DNA of 64,000 nt from UBA7985 sp965661545 (lineage in GTDB: Bacteria; Pseudomonadota; Alphaproteobacteria; UBA7985), in assembly GCA_965661545.1 (NCBI GenBank), contig CBFIEF010000007.1:1-64000 (forward strand), given 5' to 3'. Shown in pieces: positions 43,950 through 52,730 of this stretch. The translations under genes and the position numbers were made by a program. Numbering within the stretch: position 1 is the stretch's first letter; the number at the start of each line of letters is the position of its first letter. The notes beneath the pieces are model-generated. The model did not search any database. It was not told where the DNA came from and worked only from the letters and a program-made list of their open reading frames with translations.

Positions 43950-44335
43950 TATTCGTCTTCCCACTCGGACTGGTAGCGATTGCCTTCGATGCTGCGGCCA
44001 CCGCCGACCATCATGGCGCGGTAGTCTTCCCCCATACCGGTCATCAAACCGGCCAACTGTTGAAAGTTGATGCCGTGGTAGGCGGCGAGCTTGCTGGTGT
44101 AGTAGATGTTTCCACCCAGTTCGAGCAGCAGGTTCCATTCCTGATTCAGCGCTGCGTTTCGCTGTTCAGCAGTCATCGCGTACTGATCGATGTAGCCTTC
44201 CGGATCCGCGCGAAACTTCTCGCGGTTTTCGGCGAGGCGCAATGAGATACAGAATTGGTTGAGGTAATACCCCTCCGCAGCCTGATCGCTGTCAAAGACT
44301 ATCGTACCGGGAATATCAGAATACGGCTTGCTCAT
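43949..44335 (-). CDS. ligA: Protocatechuate 4,5-dioxygenase alpha subunit
   Basis: Small helical subunit of 128 residues that caps the active site of LigB. The sequence contains FCISLRLAENREKFRADP and LGGNIYYTSKLAAYHG, typical of the LigA family. GGAGG lies 10 bases before the ATG. The TAA stop shares a base with the ligB ATG, ensuring equal synthesis. It is the first gene of the operon; upstream are 158 bases to the TSUP gene stop, in which no regulator gene was found. Confidence 0.94.
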   Translation of the reverse strand: MSKPYSDIPGTIVFDSDQAAEGYYLNQFCISLRLAENREKFRADPEGYIDQYAMTAEQRNAALNQEWNLLLELGGNIYYTSKLAAYHGINFQQLAGLMTGMGEDYRAMMVGGGRSIEGNRYQSEWEDE

Positions 44336-44493
44336 GCCAAGTCATCCTCCACGCCTGAGATGTTTTGTTCCGCGTACCATGATTGGCGGCTGGAACGGAC
44401 GGCGAAACAAAAATACGTCACATGTCACGTTTCTTGTGATTCAGCCCATAAGTCAACAGTCGAGTGTGGTCGGTCAGGGCTTAGCAGGGCGGG

Positions 44494-45225
44494 TTAAGCG
44501 CTCATCCAGCTGGTCAAGGCTTGCCCCAGCAGCCGCAGCGCTAGCAGCGTCACGATGGTCTTGAACACGATGCGGAACACCTGCTCGCTGATGCGGTGCG
44601 CAACCCGCTTTCCTGCCCAAGCCCCTGCAAAGCCCACAAGCGTGGCGACAATGATGTGGGGTATATAGGCGCGGTAGTCGAAGCCTAGAGCGCCATAGCC
44701 GAAGATCTTGAGGCCATCTGCGACCAGCATACACAGAGCGAGCGTGCCCGTGAGGGCGGCTTTGGTGATCCGGGTGTTGATCAGCACAGCTTGCAGCAAT
44801 CCGCCCAACCCCAGAGACGTAGCCAGGAACACGTGAACCGCACCGACGCCCAGAATGGGAATCCGTCGCTCACCCAGCCACAATGACGGCGGAAACCAGA
44901 TCATGAACAGCAACAGCAGGGCTAGGCTTACACGCAGGACATTTTCCGGCATGGCGAAAAAGACTGAAACGCCCACAATCACGCCAACCAGCGCGCCGAG
45001 ACTAAACAGCAGGCTGATGCGCCAATTGATGTCGCGCCAAAACAGCACAATCCGCCCCACCAGCGACCCCGCTGACGCTGGACCCATGAGGGGAATCGCG
45101 ATGGACGGTGGAAAGATAGCCGTGAGCGTAGCAAGGACGATAAACACGCCACCGGTCGCAAACGCGGCATTCACAAAGGCAGCAACAAAGCATCCAACGC
45201 CCACAATGACGATTGACCAGTCCAT
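44494..45225 (-). CDS. TSUP (TauE/SafE) family membrane permease
   Basis: Integral membrane protein of 243 residues with about eight helices in two similar halves, as in TSUP exporters. Signature regions are FVAAFVNAAFATGGVFIVLA near the N-terminus and FLATSLGLGGLLQAVLI in the second half, followed by VGFAGAWAGKRVAHRIS. Family members move sulfite, sulfoacetate or other organosulfur anions, but the substrate here is not predictable. It lies 52 bases downstream of arsJ on the same strand and could be cotranscribed with the arsenate genes. Confidence 0.87.
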   Translation of the reverse strand: MDWSIVIVGVGCFVAAFVNAAFATGGVFIVLATLTAIFPPSIAIPLMGPASAGSLVGRIVLFWRDINWRISLLFSLGALVGVIVGVSVFFAMPENVLRVSLALLLLFMIWFPPSLWLGERRIPILGVGAVHVFLATSLGLGGLLQAVLINTRITKAALTGTLALCMLVADGLKIFGYGALGFDYRAYIPHIIVATLVGFAGAWAGKRVAHRISEQVFRIVFKTIVTLLALRLLGQALTSWMSA

Positions 45226-45277
45226 ACGGCTCCTTCTGCTGCGCGTGATTGATCAAGCGCACAGGTGGAGAGTGGGA

Positions 45278-46537
45278 TCAAGTTTTGGCTGAAGCGCTGA
45301 GATCAGGTGCGCTCAAGCGGCTTGCGGCAAGCGCAGAGAGCGCCACCATCGCCGTTGCCGTCCCAAACATCAGCGGCAAACCACCAACTTGGTAAGACAG
45401 CCCAGACAGCGCCGTCCCCAGCAGCCGCCCCCCTGCGTTCGCCATGTAGTAAAAGCCGACATCCATTGTCACGCGCTCAGTCCTGGAAAAGGCGAGGATG
45501 AGGTAAGAATGCAGTGATGAGTTCACGGCAAAAACGGCTCCAAACACCAGCAATCCAGCGACCAGCGTGACCGTCGTACCGACCGCTTGGGCCGGCATTA
45601 AGAGGATGGCCAACGTCAGAAAAGCAGGAATGGCGCTCAGCACCCACGCCCAAACCTGCGCTCGGCCTACCAGCACGCGCTCGGACACTGTGGCGGCGCG
45701 AAGCAGTCGAGGGGCCAACGCTTGAACGGCGCCGTAGAGGATGATCCAGCCCGCCATAAACGTTCCAATAGCGAAAAAGGCTGTGCGGTTGCTGGCCTCT
45801 GTTCCATCAGAAAGCACAGCGTAGAAATAGATTGGGATGCCCACCACAAACCAAACATCGCGCGCGCCGAACAGGAACACCCGCGCCGCACTAAGCCAAT
45901 TCACGTTAGCGGATTTGGAGAAGACTTCGCTGATTTTCACCCCTTTGCGCCCGGCTGGAAGGCTCGAAGGCATAGCGATCAGAATAGCGGCGAGGATGAC
46001 CGCCAAAACAGCCGCCATCGCAAGCACTGTGGTGGTGAAGCCAAACAACCCCAGCAGCACAGCGCCGAGCAGAAATCCCACCCCTTTGATAGCATTCTTT
46101 GACCCCGTCAGCACCGCCACCCAACGGAACAAGCCACCCTGGGTTTTGGGCGCTAGGATCTTGACAGCGGACTTGGACGACATCTTCGCCAAGTCCTTAG
46201 CAACGCCGCTGACCCCCTGAACCAGCATCACGTAAGCCACCGACACTGCAATCGCCCACCCGGGGTCGAGAAAGGCCAAAGCCAGCAGAGCCGCGACCTG
46301 CAAACCCAATCCGGCATAGAGCGTCGAGGTCATCCCGACCCGCGCCGCGATCCATCCCGCAAACAGGTTTGTCACCATGCCCGCCACTTCGTACAGCAGG
46401 AACAGATAGGCCAGCTGAACCGGCGTAAAACCAAGGGTGTGAAAGTGCAGCAACACCAGCATACGCAGCGCGCCGTCCGTGAGCATCAAAGCCCAGTACG
46501 CGGCGGTTACACTGACGTAAGCCGAAAGAGCGCTCAA
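45278..46537 (-). CDS. arsJ: ArsJ-type MFS exporter of 1-arseno-3-phosphoglycerate
   Basis: Major-facilitator protein of 419 residues with about twelve helices. The segments YWALMLTDGALRMLVLLHF, GVAKDLAKMSSKSAVKIL and FRWVAVLTGSKNAIKGVGF are characteristic of ArsJ. In the known pathway GAPDH uses arsenate in place of phosphate to give 1-arseno-3-phosphoglycerate, which ArsJ exports, yielding arsenate resistance. Its ATG overlaps the stop of the gapdh gene by 4 bases, which strongly supports the pairing. No arsR, arsB or arsC gene is in the window. Confidence 0.9.
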   Translation of the reverse strand: MSALSAYVSVTAAYWALMLTDGALRMLVLLHFHTLGFTPVQLAYLFLLYEVAGMVTNLFAGWIAARVGMTSTLYAGLGLQVAALLALAFLDPGWAIAVSVAYVMLVQGVSGVAKDLAKMSSKSAVKILAPKTQGGLFRWVAVLTGSKNAIKGVGFLLGAVLLGLFGFTTTVLAMAAVLAVILAAILIAMPSSLPAGRKGVKISEVFSKSANVNWLSAARVFLFGARDVWFVVGIPIYFYAVLSDGTEASNRTAFFAIGTFMAGWIILYGAVQALAPRLLRAATVSERVLVGRAQVWAWVLSAIPAFLTLAILLMPAQAVGTTVTLVAGLLVFGAVFAVNSSLHSYLILAFSRTERVTMDVGFYYMANAGGRLLGTALSGLSYQVGGLPLMFGTATAMVALSALAASRLSAPDLSASAKT

Positions 46538-47532
46538 ATGGAATCCCCAACCATCAGGGCAACATCGACCAACCGATGCGCGTAGCCCATTTCGTTGTCA
46601 TACCACGCGTAGATTTTCACCTGCGTTTCATTGATCACCATCGTGGACAGCGCATCAATGATCGAAGAGCGCTCGTCGTTGGTGTAGTCGGTTGAGACGA
46701 GGGGTCGCTCTTCATAGCCTAAAATGCCCTTCAGCGGGCCGCCTGCCGCAGCTTTAAACAGAGCGTTGACCGCTTGCGCAGAGGTCGGCTTTTCGACTTC
46801 GAACACGCAATCGGTCAAGGAAGCATTGAGCAATGGCACCCTTACGGCGTGGCCGTTCAGCTTGCCCGCAAGCTCGGGGTAGATCAGCGTAATGGCCGTT
46901 GCGCTGCCCGTTGTCGTCGGGATCAACGAGTTCAGCGCAGACCGCGCGCGGCGCAAGTCTTTGGCGGGGCGATCCACGATGGTTTGCGTGTTGGTAACAT
47001 CGTGGATGGTGGTGATCGAGCCGTGCCGAATGCCAAGGCCTTCGTGGATCACCTTGACCACCGGCGCGAGGCAGTTGGTCGTGCATGATGCCGCGGTAAT
47101 GATGGTGTGCGCGGCGGGGTCGTAGGTGTCTTCGTTGATGCCGTAAACGATATTGGCTGTCGCGCCATCCTTGACCGGCGCACTAACCACCACCTTTTTC
47201 ACGCCAGCATCAAAGTACGGCTGCAAGGCTGCTTCGGTCTTGAACACGCCCGTGCAGTCGATTACCACGTCCACGCCTTCGAGCGGCAAATCCGCGAGGT
47301 TGGATGTGCCGATAAAGGGCAAGCGCTGGCCATCGATGGTCACACTGTCTGCGTCGGAGGCGTGCTGCGCATTCCAGCGGCCATGGACCGTATCGAACTC
47401 AAATAAATGTGCGTGCATGGCGGGATCACCGACTGCATCATTGATCCAAGCGATCTGCGCCCCGCGCTCCAGCAAAGGCTTGAGCGCCAGCTTTCCAATC
47501 CGGCCAAGGCCATTCAACGCATAGACAGTCAC
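46534..47532 (-). CDS. gapdh: Glyceraldehyde-3-phosphate dehydrogenase of the arsJ operon
   Basis: NAD-dependent GAPDH of 332 residues. The GTG at 47532 is chosen because GAGGGAAC lies just upstream and the product starts directly with TVYALNGLGRIGK. The NAD-specifying Asp follows in WINDAVGD. The catalytic Cys is in AASCTTNCLAPV, and the phosphate-site segment TTGSATAITLIYPEL and YDNEMGYAHRLVD are present. Being translationally coupled to arsJ, it is probably the arsenate-detoxification isozyme and not the glycolytic copy. A TCTGAAAC/GTTTCAGA inverted repeat lies in its leader. Confidence 0.93.
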   Translation of the reverse strand: MTVYALNGLGRIGKLALKPLLERGAQIAWINDAVGDPAMHAHLFEFDTVHGRWNAQHASDADSVTIDGQRLPFIGTSNLADLPLEGVDVVIDCTGVFKTEAALQPYFDAGVKKVVVSAPVKDGATANIVYGINEDTYDPAAHTIITAASCTTNCLAPVVKVIHEGLGIRHGSITTIHDVTNTQTIVDRPAKDLRRARSALNSLIPTTTGSATAITLIYPELAGKLNGHAVRVPLLNASLTDCVFEVEKPTSAQAVNALFKAAAGGPLKGILGYEERPLVSTDYTNDERSSIIDALSTMVINETQVKIYAWYDNEMGYAHRLVDVALMVGDSI

Positions 47533-47555
47533 AAGCAGTTCCCTCGTGTGTTGGG

Positions 47556-47578
47556 TCTGAAACTCTGTGTGTTTCAGA
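47556..47578. promoter_or_regulatory. Inverted repeat in the gapdh-arsJ leader
   Basis: TCTGAAAC (47556-47563) and GTTTCAGA (47571-47578), an 8-bp perfect inverted repeat with a 7-base spacer, 24 bases upstream of the GTG start. It could be an operator for an arsenic-responsive repressor encoded elsewhere or a leader hairpin. Confidence 0.4.
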
Positions 47579-47713
47579 AATATTACAGCCCTATGAACAT
47601 GGGAGGCAAAGATCGGGGGCAAAAGGTGCGCAGTTTTATGTTCTCTTTCTCGATCAAATCGAATTAGGCTCACAAAGATTATCGTCCGTAAACATCAGGA
47701 CAGGAAGTGCGCC

Positions 47714-48796
47714 ATGCCCCGTTTACTCGCTCTGCCCGGTGATGGCATCGGTTCAGAGATTTTGGAACAATCGCTGCGCGTTCTGCACGCCCTCGCCCCC
47801 CACGCCAATCTGAATTTCGATATCGACTACGACCTGCTGCACGGCGCAGCCTATGACCGTCATGGCGTGTTTTGTACTGATGATGTCCTGCGCAAAGCAC
47901 GGCAAGCCAACGCCGTGCTTGTGGGGGCCGTGGGTGGTCCCCAGTGGGATAATATTCGCATGCCGGGCGGACCGGAATGCCAAGACGGCCTGATGTACCT
48001 GCGCCATCACCTGCAAACCTACCTCGGCCTGCGTCCCGCGCGCTCATGGAACCGGCTGCTGCCGCAGAGCCCCCTGCGCGCTGCCATCGCACATGGTGCT
48101 GATGTACTGATCCTGCGCGAGATGTGCGGCGGGGCCATGTTTGCGACGGAACGCGGTCAGCGGCGCGTGGATGGCAAGCGTCAGGGCTACGACCTAACCG
48201 CCTATGATGAAGTCGAAATTGAGCGTTTTGCTCGTGGCGGCTTCGCATTGGCGCGGATGCGACGGCGCAAGGTGGTTAGCTGTGACAAATCCAACGTGAT
48301 GGAAAGCTACAAACTCTGGCGCGCTGTGGTCTCTGAAGTCGCGCTGGATTACCCAGATGTTGAGTTTGAAAACATGTTTGCGGACAACTGCGCTTATCAA
48401 TTGATGACCCGCCCAACGGACTTTGATGTCGTGTTGAGCTGTAATCAGTTGGGAGATCTCTTGAGTGATTTAACCGGCGTTTTGGCGGGCTCATTGGGCA
48501 TGCTGCCCTCGGCTTGCCTGGCAAGCGATCCCGGCTCAGGGCCCGCCTTTGGTATCTACGAGTCCACCTCTGGCTCAGCGCCCGATATCGCGGGCCAAGG
48601 CATCGCCAATCCGATTGGGATGATCCTGTCGGTCGGCCTGATGTTCGAACACACGTTTGAACGCGCCGACCTTCGCAAACGCCTTGATGAAGCCGTCAGC
48701 GATACGCTGGACGCGGGCTTTATGACACCCGACATCGGCGGAAACGAAACCTCCGTTCAAGTCACGGACGCGATTCTGGAGCGGTTGGCAGGATGA
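47714..48796 (+). CDS. 3-isopropylmalate dehydrogenase-like oxidoreductase
   Basis: Member of the isocitrate/isopropylmalate dehydrogenase family, 360 residues, catalysing NAD-dependent oxidative decarboxylation of a 2-hydroxy acid. The start is LLALPGDGIGSEI, with AGGAAG upstream. Substrate and metal residues are seen in ILREMCGGAMF, VVSCDKSNVMES, ENMFADNCAYQL and LGDLLSDLTGVLAGSLGMLPSA. No leuC or leuD is next to it; instead GMC oxidoreductase and aldehyde dehydrogenase genes follow with 4- and 8-base overlaps. It is therefore more likely a catabolic paralogue (tartrate or alkylmalate type) than leucine-pathway LeuB, though LeuB cannot be excluded. Confidence 0.85.
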   Translation: MPRLLALPGDGIGSEILEQSLRVLHALAPHANLNFDIDYDLLHGAAYDRHGVFCTDDVLRKARQANAVLVGAVGGPQWDNIRMPGGPECQDGLMYLRHHLQTYLGLRPARSWNRLLPQSPLRAAIAHGADVLILREMCGGAMFATERGQRRVDGKRQGYDLTAYDEVEIERFARGGFALARMRRRKVVSCDKSNVMESYKLWRAVVSEVALDYPDVEFENMFADNCAYQLMTRPTDFDVVLSCNQLGDLLSDLTGVLAGSLGMLPSACLASDPGSGPAFGIYESTSGSAPDIAGQGIANPIGMILSVGLMFEHTFERADLRKRLDEAVSDTLDAGFMTPDIGGNETSVQVTDAILERLAG

Positions 48797-50466
48797 AGTT
48801 TGATTACGTCATTGCCGGGGGCGGCTCGGCAGGATGCGCCCTAGCAGCGCGTTTGGCAGAAGACCCGTCCGTCTCCGTCTGCATCGTCGAAGCCGGCGGA
48901 AAAGGCAAAGATCTGTTCATCCGAATGCCTGCTGGAAACGGATTTGTGTTCGGCAATCCAAAGCTTGATTGGGGCTATCAAAGCGAACCACAAGCCGGGT
49001 TGAACGGGCGCAGCATCTATTTCGCCCGCGGAAAGGGTCTGGGCGGTTCATCCATCGTCAACGGCATGATCTATATGCGCGGGGTTCCGGTGGACTATGA
49101 GCAGTGGCGGCAGCAAGGGCTAACCGGCTGGGGCTATGCAGATGTGCTACCCTATTTCAAACGCGCCGAAGGCTCCCGCGATCGCCGCGATCCTTGGCAC
49201 GGCACCGACGGTCCGCTGAAGACTGAACCATCTGTCAATTTTGGTGAACTCGACCGGGCCTTTATTCAGGCGGCTAAGGCTGTTGGACACCGCGAACTTG
49301 ACGACTTCAACGGGCCGGAACGCACTGGCGTGGCGCGGACTGACAGCACGGTCTCGCGCGGGATCAGGCAATCCGCAGCCATCGCCTATTTGGGCACGAA
49401 ACCGCGCAACCTGACCGTCCTCACCCATCGTCAAATCGCGAAGGTGGTTATGGAGGGCACGCGCGCCGTCGGCGTCGAAACGCTCGATGGCGAGGTCATC
49501 AGGGCGGAGCGTGAAGTCATTGTCTGCCAAGGTGCCTTTGGGACGCCTCAGCTGCTGATGCTGTCGGGCATTGGCCCGGCAGACCATTTGCTCGATCACG
49601 GGATCACGCCCATCGTCGACGCGCCTGATGTGGGCAGCAATCTGGCCGACCACGTCGATGTTTCCATTCAATACGCATCAGACCGGCTGGATCTGAGCTA
49701 CGCCCGGCACCAGCGACTGGACCGCGCAGCAATGCTCATGGGACGGTGGTTGCTCAATGGCTCCGGCCCCGGTGGTGGGGCGCTGTTTTCATCGGTCTTG
49801 TTCCACGCCCTTGAAGATGCCGCCTTGCCCGAGCTGCAGGTCTATATGACGCCCATGATCATCGATGAGAACATCGGCGGCGGCGATGAAGACCGCGCGC
49901 CCCTGCTCCAGCGCTTGGGCCGACAGCTACTGGTGCGGGGCCGAAAAGTCGCCAAACCGGGCATCCAAATTGATGTTAATCAAGAGCGGCCCAAGAGCTT
50001 GGGAACCGTGCGCCTGCGCAGCAATAATGCCGCCGATTACCCCGTGATCGACCCCAACTATTTCGCTGATCCGGCTGACATTGACGAGCTGGTCAAAGGC
50101 ATTCATGCGATGCGTGAGGTCATGGCCCAGCGCGAAATCGCACAATATCATCAGGGCGAAATTGGGGTTTGGAAAGACGCCAAAACCGAAGCTGAGATCC
50201 TCCACGCCATCCGCGAAACCGCCTATACCGGCCACCACGTGTGCTCAACTGCGCGGATGGGAACAGATTTGCATGCCGTCCTCGACGGTGAATTGCGGGT
50301 GCGCGGAACCCAAGGGCTGCGGGTGTGCGACGCCTCGGCCATGCCCTCACAAATCACGGGCAACCTCTACGCTACTGTTGTCATGATGGCCGAAAAGGCC
50401 GCTGACATGATCTTGCAGCGCCCCTCGCTGCCGCCCGAACATCCAAGCGAGACACACCATGTCTGA
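48793..50466 (+). CDS. GMC-family FAD alcohol dehydrogenase
   Basis: Choline-dehydrogenase-like flavoprotein of 557 residues. N-terminal FDYVIAGGGSAGCALAARL binds FAD. GMC signatures are GKGLGGSSIVNGMIYMRG and GAFGTPQLLMLSGIGPA. The C-terminal catalytic His/Asn pair lies in TGHHVCSTARMG and SQITGNLYATVV. It would oxidise a primary alcohol to an aldehyde; the aldehyde dehydrogenase encoded next, overlapping by 8 bases, would take the product. The DMSP-lyase-like cupin gene in the same operon recalls the GMC-type DddA that oxidises 3-hydroxypropionate, but choline or polyethylene-glycol substrates are equally possible. Confidence 0.9.
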   Translation: MKFDYVIAGGGSAGCALAARLAEDPSVSVCIVEAGGKGKDLFIRMPAGNGFVFGNPKLDWGYQSEPQAGLNGRSIYFARGKGLGGSSIVNGMIYMRGVPVDYEQWRQQGLTGWGYADVLPYFKRAEGSRDRRDPWHGTDGPLKTEPSVNFGELDRAFIQAAKAVGHRELDDFNGPERTGVARTDSTVSRGIRQSAAIAYLGTKPRNLTVLTHRQIAKVVMEGTRAVGVETLDGEVIRAEREVIVCQGAFGTPQLLMLSGIGPADHLLDHGITPIVDAPDVGSNLADHVDVSIQYASDRLDLSYARHQRLDRAAMLMGRWLLNGSGPGGGALFSSVLFHALEDAALPELQVYMTPMIIDENIGGGDEDRAPLLQRLGRQLLVRGRKVAKPGIQIDVNQERPKSLGTVRLRSNNAADYPVIDPNYFADPADIDELVKGIHAMREVMAQREIAQYHQGEIGVWKDAKTEAEILHAIRETAYTGHHVCSTARMGTDLHAVLDGELRVRGTQGLRVCDASAMPSQITGNLYATVVMMAEKAADMILQRPSLPPEHPSETHHV

Positions 50467-51940
50467 TGCCGTCACCTTCCAGTACTTCGCCAACAACCAA
50501 TGGCACGACCCCCAGAATGGCCAGTGGTTTGACTCCGAAAACCCTGCGGACGGCAAGGTTTGGGCGCGTGTGCCAGACTGCGGAGAGGCCGACATCGACC
50601 GCGCGGTCAGCGCGGCAAAATTTGCGTTCTATGAAGGGCCATGGGGCAAGCTGCTTCCGGCACAGCGGGGTCGTGTGCTGCGCCGGATTGGTGAAGTCAT
50701 CACCGCCAATGCGGAGCGCCTTGGCGCTGTTGAACTGCGCGACAATGGCCGAACCAGCAACATTGCACCGGGCTTGAGCGAAGGCGGGTGGCAAGTGGAC
50801 AGCTGGCACTACTACGCCGGGCTTTGTGACAAATTCGAAGGCAGTCTGATCCCCGCCGAAATGCCCAACATGCACAACTACATGAAGTGGGAACCCTTTG
50901 GGGTCGTCGCGCTGTTTCTGCCGTGGAACGCACCAATTGGCACGCTGATCTGGAAGCTCGCAGCGGCCCTTGCGGCAGGCAACACAGCGGTGATCAAACC
51001 CTCTGAGCACGCCAGTTGCTCGGTGCTGGAACTCATGGATGTTCTGACCGAAGCCGACGTTTTGCCACCCGGCGTGCTGAACGTTGTCACCGGCTTTGGC
51101 GCGACCACCGGCGCGCCCTTGGTCCGGCACCCCGACGTGCGCATGATCAGCTTTACCGGCGGCACCAGCGGCGGACGTGCAGTTGCGGCCTTGGCAGCGG
51201 AACAGGTTAAGCCTGTGATCATGGAATTGGGCGGCAAGTCGCCGCAGATTGTTCGGGCGGATGCTGACCTTGATCTTGCCGCCAAAGGCATCGCAGGCGC
51301 GATTTTCCCCGGTGGCGGCCAAAGCTGTATCTCTGGCTCTCGCCTTCTGGTCCATGCGAGTGTTATCGACGACTTCACCACCCGGCTCGCCGATATTGCT
51401 CGCAAAGCCGTCGTCGGACCGCCTTCTGACCCGGCCTGCAACATAGGGCCGCTCGCCAACCGCCCGCATTACGAGTCCGTGCTCGCGAAGATTGATGCGG
51501 CGGTTGAGGCAGGACACCAGATTGTGCTGGATGGCCGAACGGCGATGCGTGACGAAGGATATTTCCTCGGCCCTACGATCTTCGCCAACGTTCCCAACAG
51601 CGCGCACTTGGCCCAGACGGAAGTCTTTGGCCCTGTGGCCAGCACGGAAGCATGGACGGACGATGAAGACGTGATCCAAAAGGCCAACGACACGCCCTAT
51701 GGCCTCGCCGCGGGCATTTGGACCGCAGACGTCGCCCTTGGCATGCGGATGGCGGATCGGATCGAGGCTGGAACGCTCTACATCAACAACTACTTTAACG
51801 CCGCGACGCAAAGCCCGGTGGGAGGATTTAAGCAGTCTGGCTATGGCCGCGAAAACGGGATCGAGGGCATGCGCTGCTTCATGCAAACCAAGTCCGTCTG
51901 GCTGGCAACTTTGCCCAGCCAATCGCACCCGTTCGAATAA
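50459..51940 (+). CDS. NAD(P)-dependent aldehyde dehydrogenase
   Basis: Aldehyde dehydrogenase of 493 residues. The general base is in VIMELGGKSPQIV, and the nucleophilic Cys is in GGGQSCISGSRLLV. PWNAPIGTLIWKLAAAL and FGPVASTEAWTDDED are standard family segments. It belongs to the betaine-aldehyde / hydroxymuconic-semialdehyde-like group. The start overlaps the GMC gene by 8 bases, consistent with an alcohol-aldehyde-acid sequence of reactions. The DMSP-lyase-like gene follows after 20 bases. A long antisense frame over this gene is a composition artefact. Confidence 0.94.
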   Translation: MSDAVTFQYFANNQWHDPQNGQWFDSENPADGKVWARVPDCGEADIDRAVSAAKFAFYEGPWGKLLPAQRGRVLRRIGEVITANAERLGAVELRDNGRTSNIAPGLSEGGWQVDSWHYYAGLCDKFEGSLIPAEMPNMHNYMKWEPFGVVALFLPWNAPIGTLIWKLAAALAAGNTAVIKPSEHASCSVLELMDVLTEADVLPPGVLNVVTGFGATTGAPLVRHPDVRMISFTGGTSGGRAVAALAAEQVKPVIMELGGKSPQIVRADADLDLAAKGIAGAIFPGGGQSCISGSRLLVHASVIDDFTTRLADIARKAVVGPPSDPACNIGPLANRPHYESVLAKIDAAVEAGHQIVLDGRTAMRDEGYFLGPTIFANVPNSAHLAQTEVFGPVASTEAWTDDEDVIQKANDTPYGLAAGIWTADVALGMRMADRIEAGTLYINNYFNAATQSPVGGFKQSGYGRENGIEGMRCFMQTKSVWLATLPSQSHPFE

Positions 51941-51960
51941 GCCCAACGGCGGTTTGAACC

Positions 51961-52653
51961 ATGTCCGACAAGCACGCGCGTATCCGTGCGATTATCGATG
52001 CCATCACGGCGTTTCTTACGGACAACAGCGCCTCAGTTCCCGCTGCAAGGCTAACACTGGCAAGGGTGGAAGCCACCGATCTCAACCCGAACGCTTTTGC
52101 CGATTTGCCCCCAGCGATCCCGCGTCATGAAGCCGTTTTAGATACCGCCATCAGGAATATGAACGACCCACGCCTGCTCCTCCTGCGTCAGGCGCTCAGC
52201 CGCGCAAAGGACGATCTGGTTTGGCGGCAGGACGATATGAAATACTACCCGCCCGGCTCAGATTTGGGCGAAGGCTATATCAGCACCAACCTCCATACCT
52301 TGCTTATTGGTCCCGGAGCCTGTGGCTTCCACCACGATGATTTTACGCTGGGACTGTTTATGCTAGGGCCAAGGACGCTGTATCGCGATCACCAGCACGA
52401 TGCGCCAGAAACCTACATCAACCTCTCCCCCCGCACGGGCTGGCGTTTGGGGGATGCAGATTGGGTGGATCGCGAGGCTGGATCAATCATCTTCAACGCA
52501 CCCAATGCCATCCACGCCACACGCTCCTATGACCAGCCATTTCTGTCGGTCTTCTCGTGGCTGGATAACATCCAAGGCCAATGCGCCGTGGTACAGCGCG
52601 ATGATTGGTCGATGATAGAAGCCCAACTCAGGCTTAGTGACCCTCAACCCTGA
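51961..52653 (+). CDS. DMSP-lyase family cupin protein
   Basis: Cupin-fold protein of 230 residues resembling the C-terminal metal domain of DddL/DddQ/DddW-type DMSP lyases, which split dimethylsulfoniopropionate to dimethyl sulfide and acrylate. The cupin motif is LFMLGPRTLYRDHQHDAPE plus TY, giving metal ligands His144, His146 and Glu150 and a Tyr152 at the position of the proposed catalytic Tyr. His185 (NAIHATRS) is the last ligand. LSVFSWLDNI near the end matches the closing strand of the family. It is the last gene of the IPMDH-GMC-ALDH operon and is followed by a LysR gene. A different cupin activity remains possible. Confidence 0.7.
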   Translation: MSDKHARIRAIIDAITAFLTDNSASVPAARLTLARVEATDLNPNAFADLPPAIPRHEAVLDTAIRNMNDPRLLLLRQALSRAKDDLVWRQDDMKYYPPGSDLGEGYISTNLHTLLIGPGACGFHHDDFTLGLFMLGPRTLYRDHQHDAPETYINLSPRTGWRLGDADWVDREAGSIIFNAPNAIHATRSYDQPFLSVFSWLDNIQGQCAVVQRDDWSMIEAQLRLSDPQP

Positions 52654-52730
52654 CACCTAAACAAGGGCGTTGCGAGGAGCTTGGGAAAGGGTTGATAAAG
52701 GGGGCAATAAACGCGAACCAACTGGTAATC

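Noticed and set aside
47714..48796. LeuB of leucine biosynthesis
   Set aside because: No leuA, leuC or leuD is adjacent, and the gene is coupled to GMC and aldehyde dehydrogenase genes; kept as a LeuB-like enzyme without the symbol.
50381..51946. Long antisense open frame of about 520 codons opposite the aldehyde dehydrogenase gene
   Set aside because: It mirrors a clearly recognised gene codon for codon and shows no domain of its own; GC-rich codon use suppresses stops on the opposite strand.
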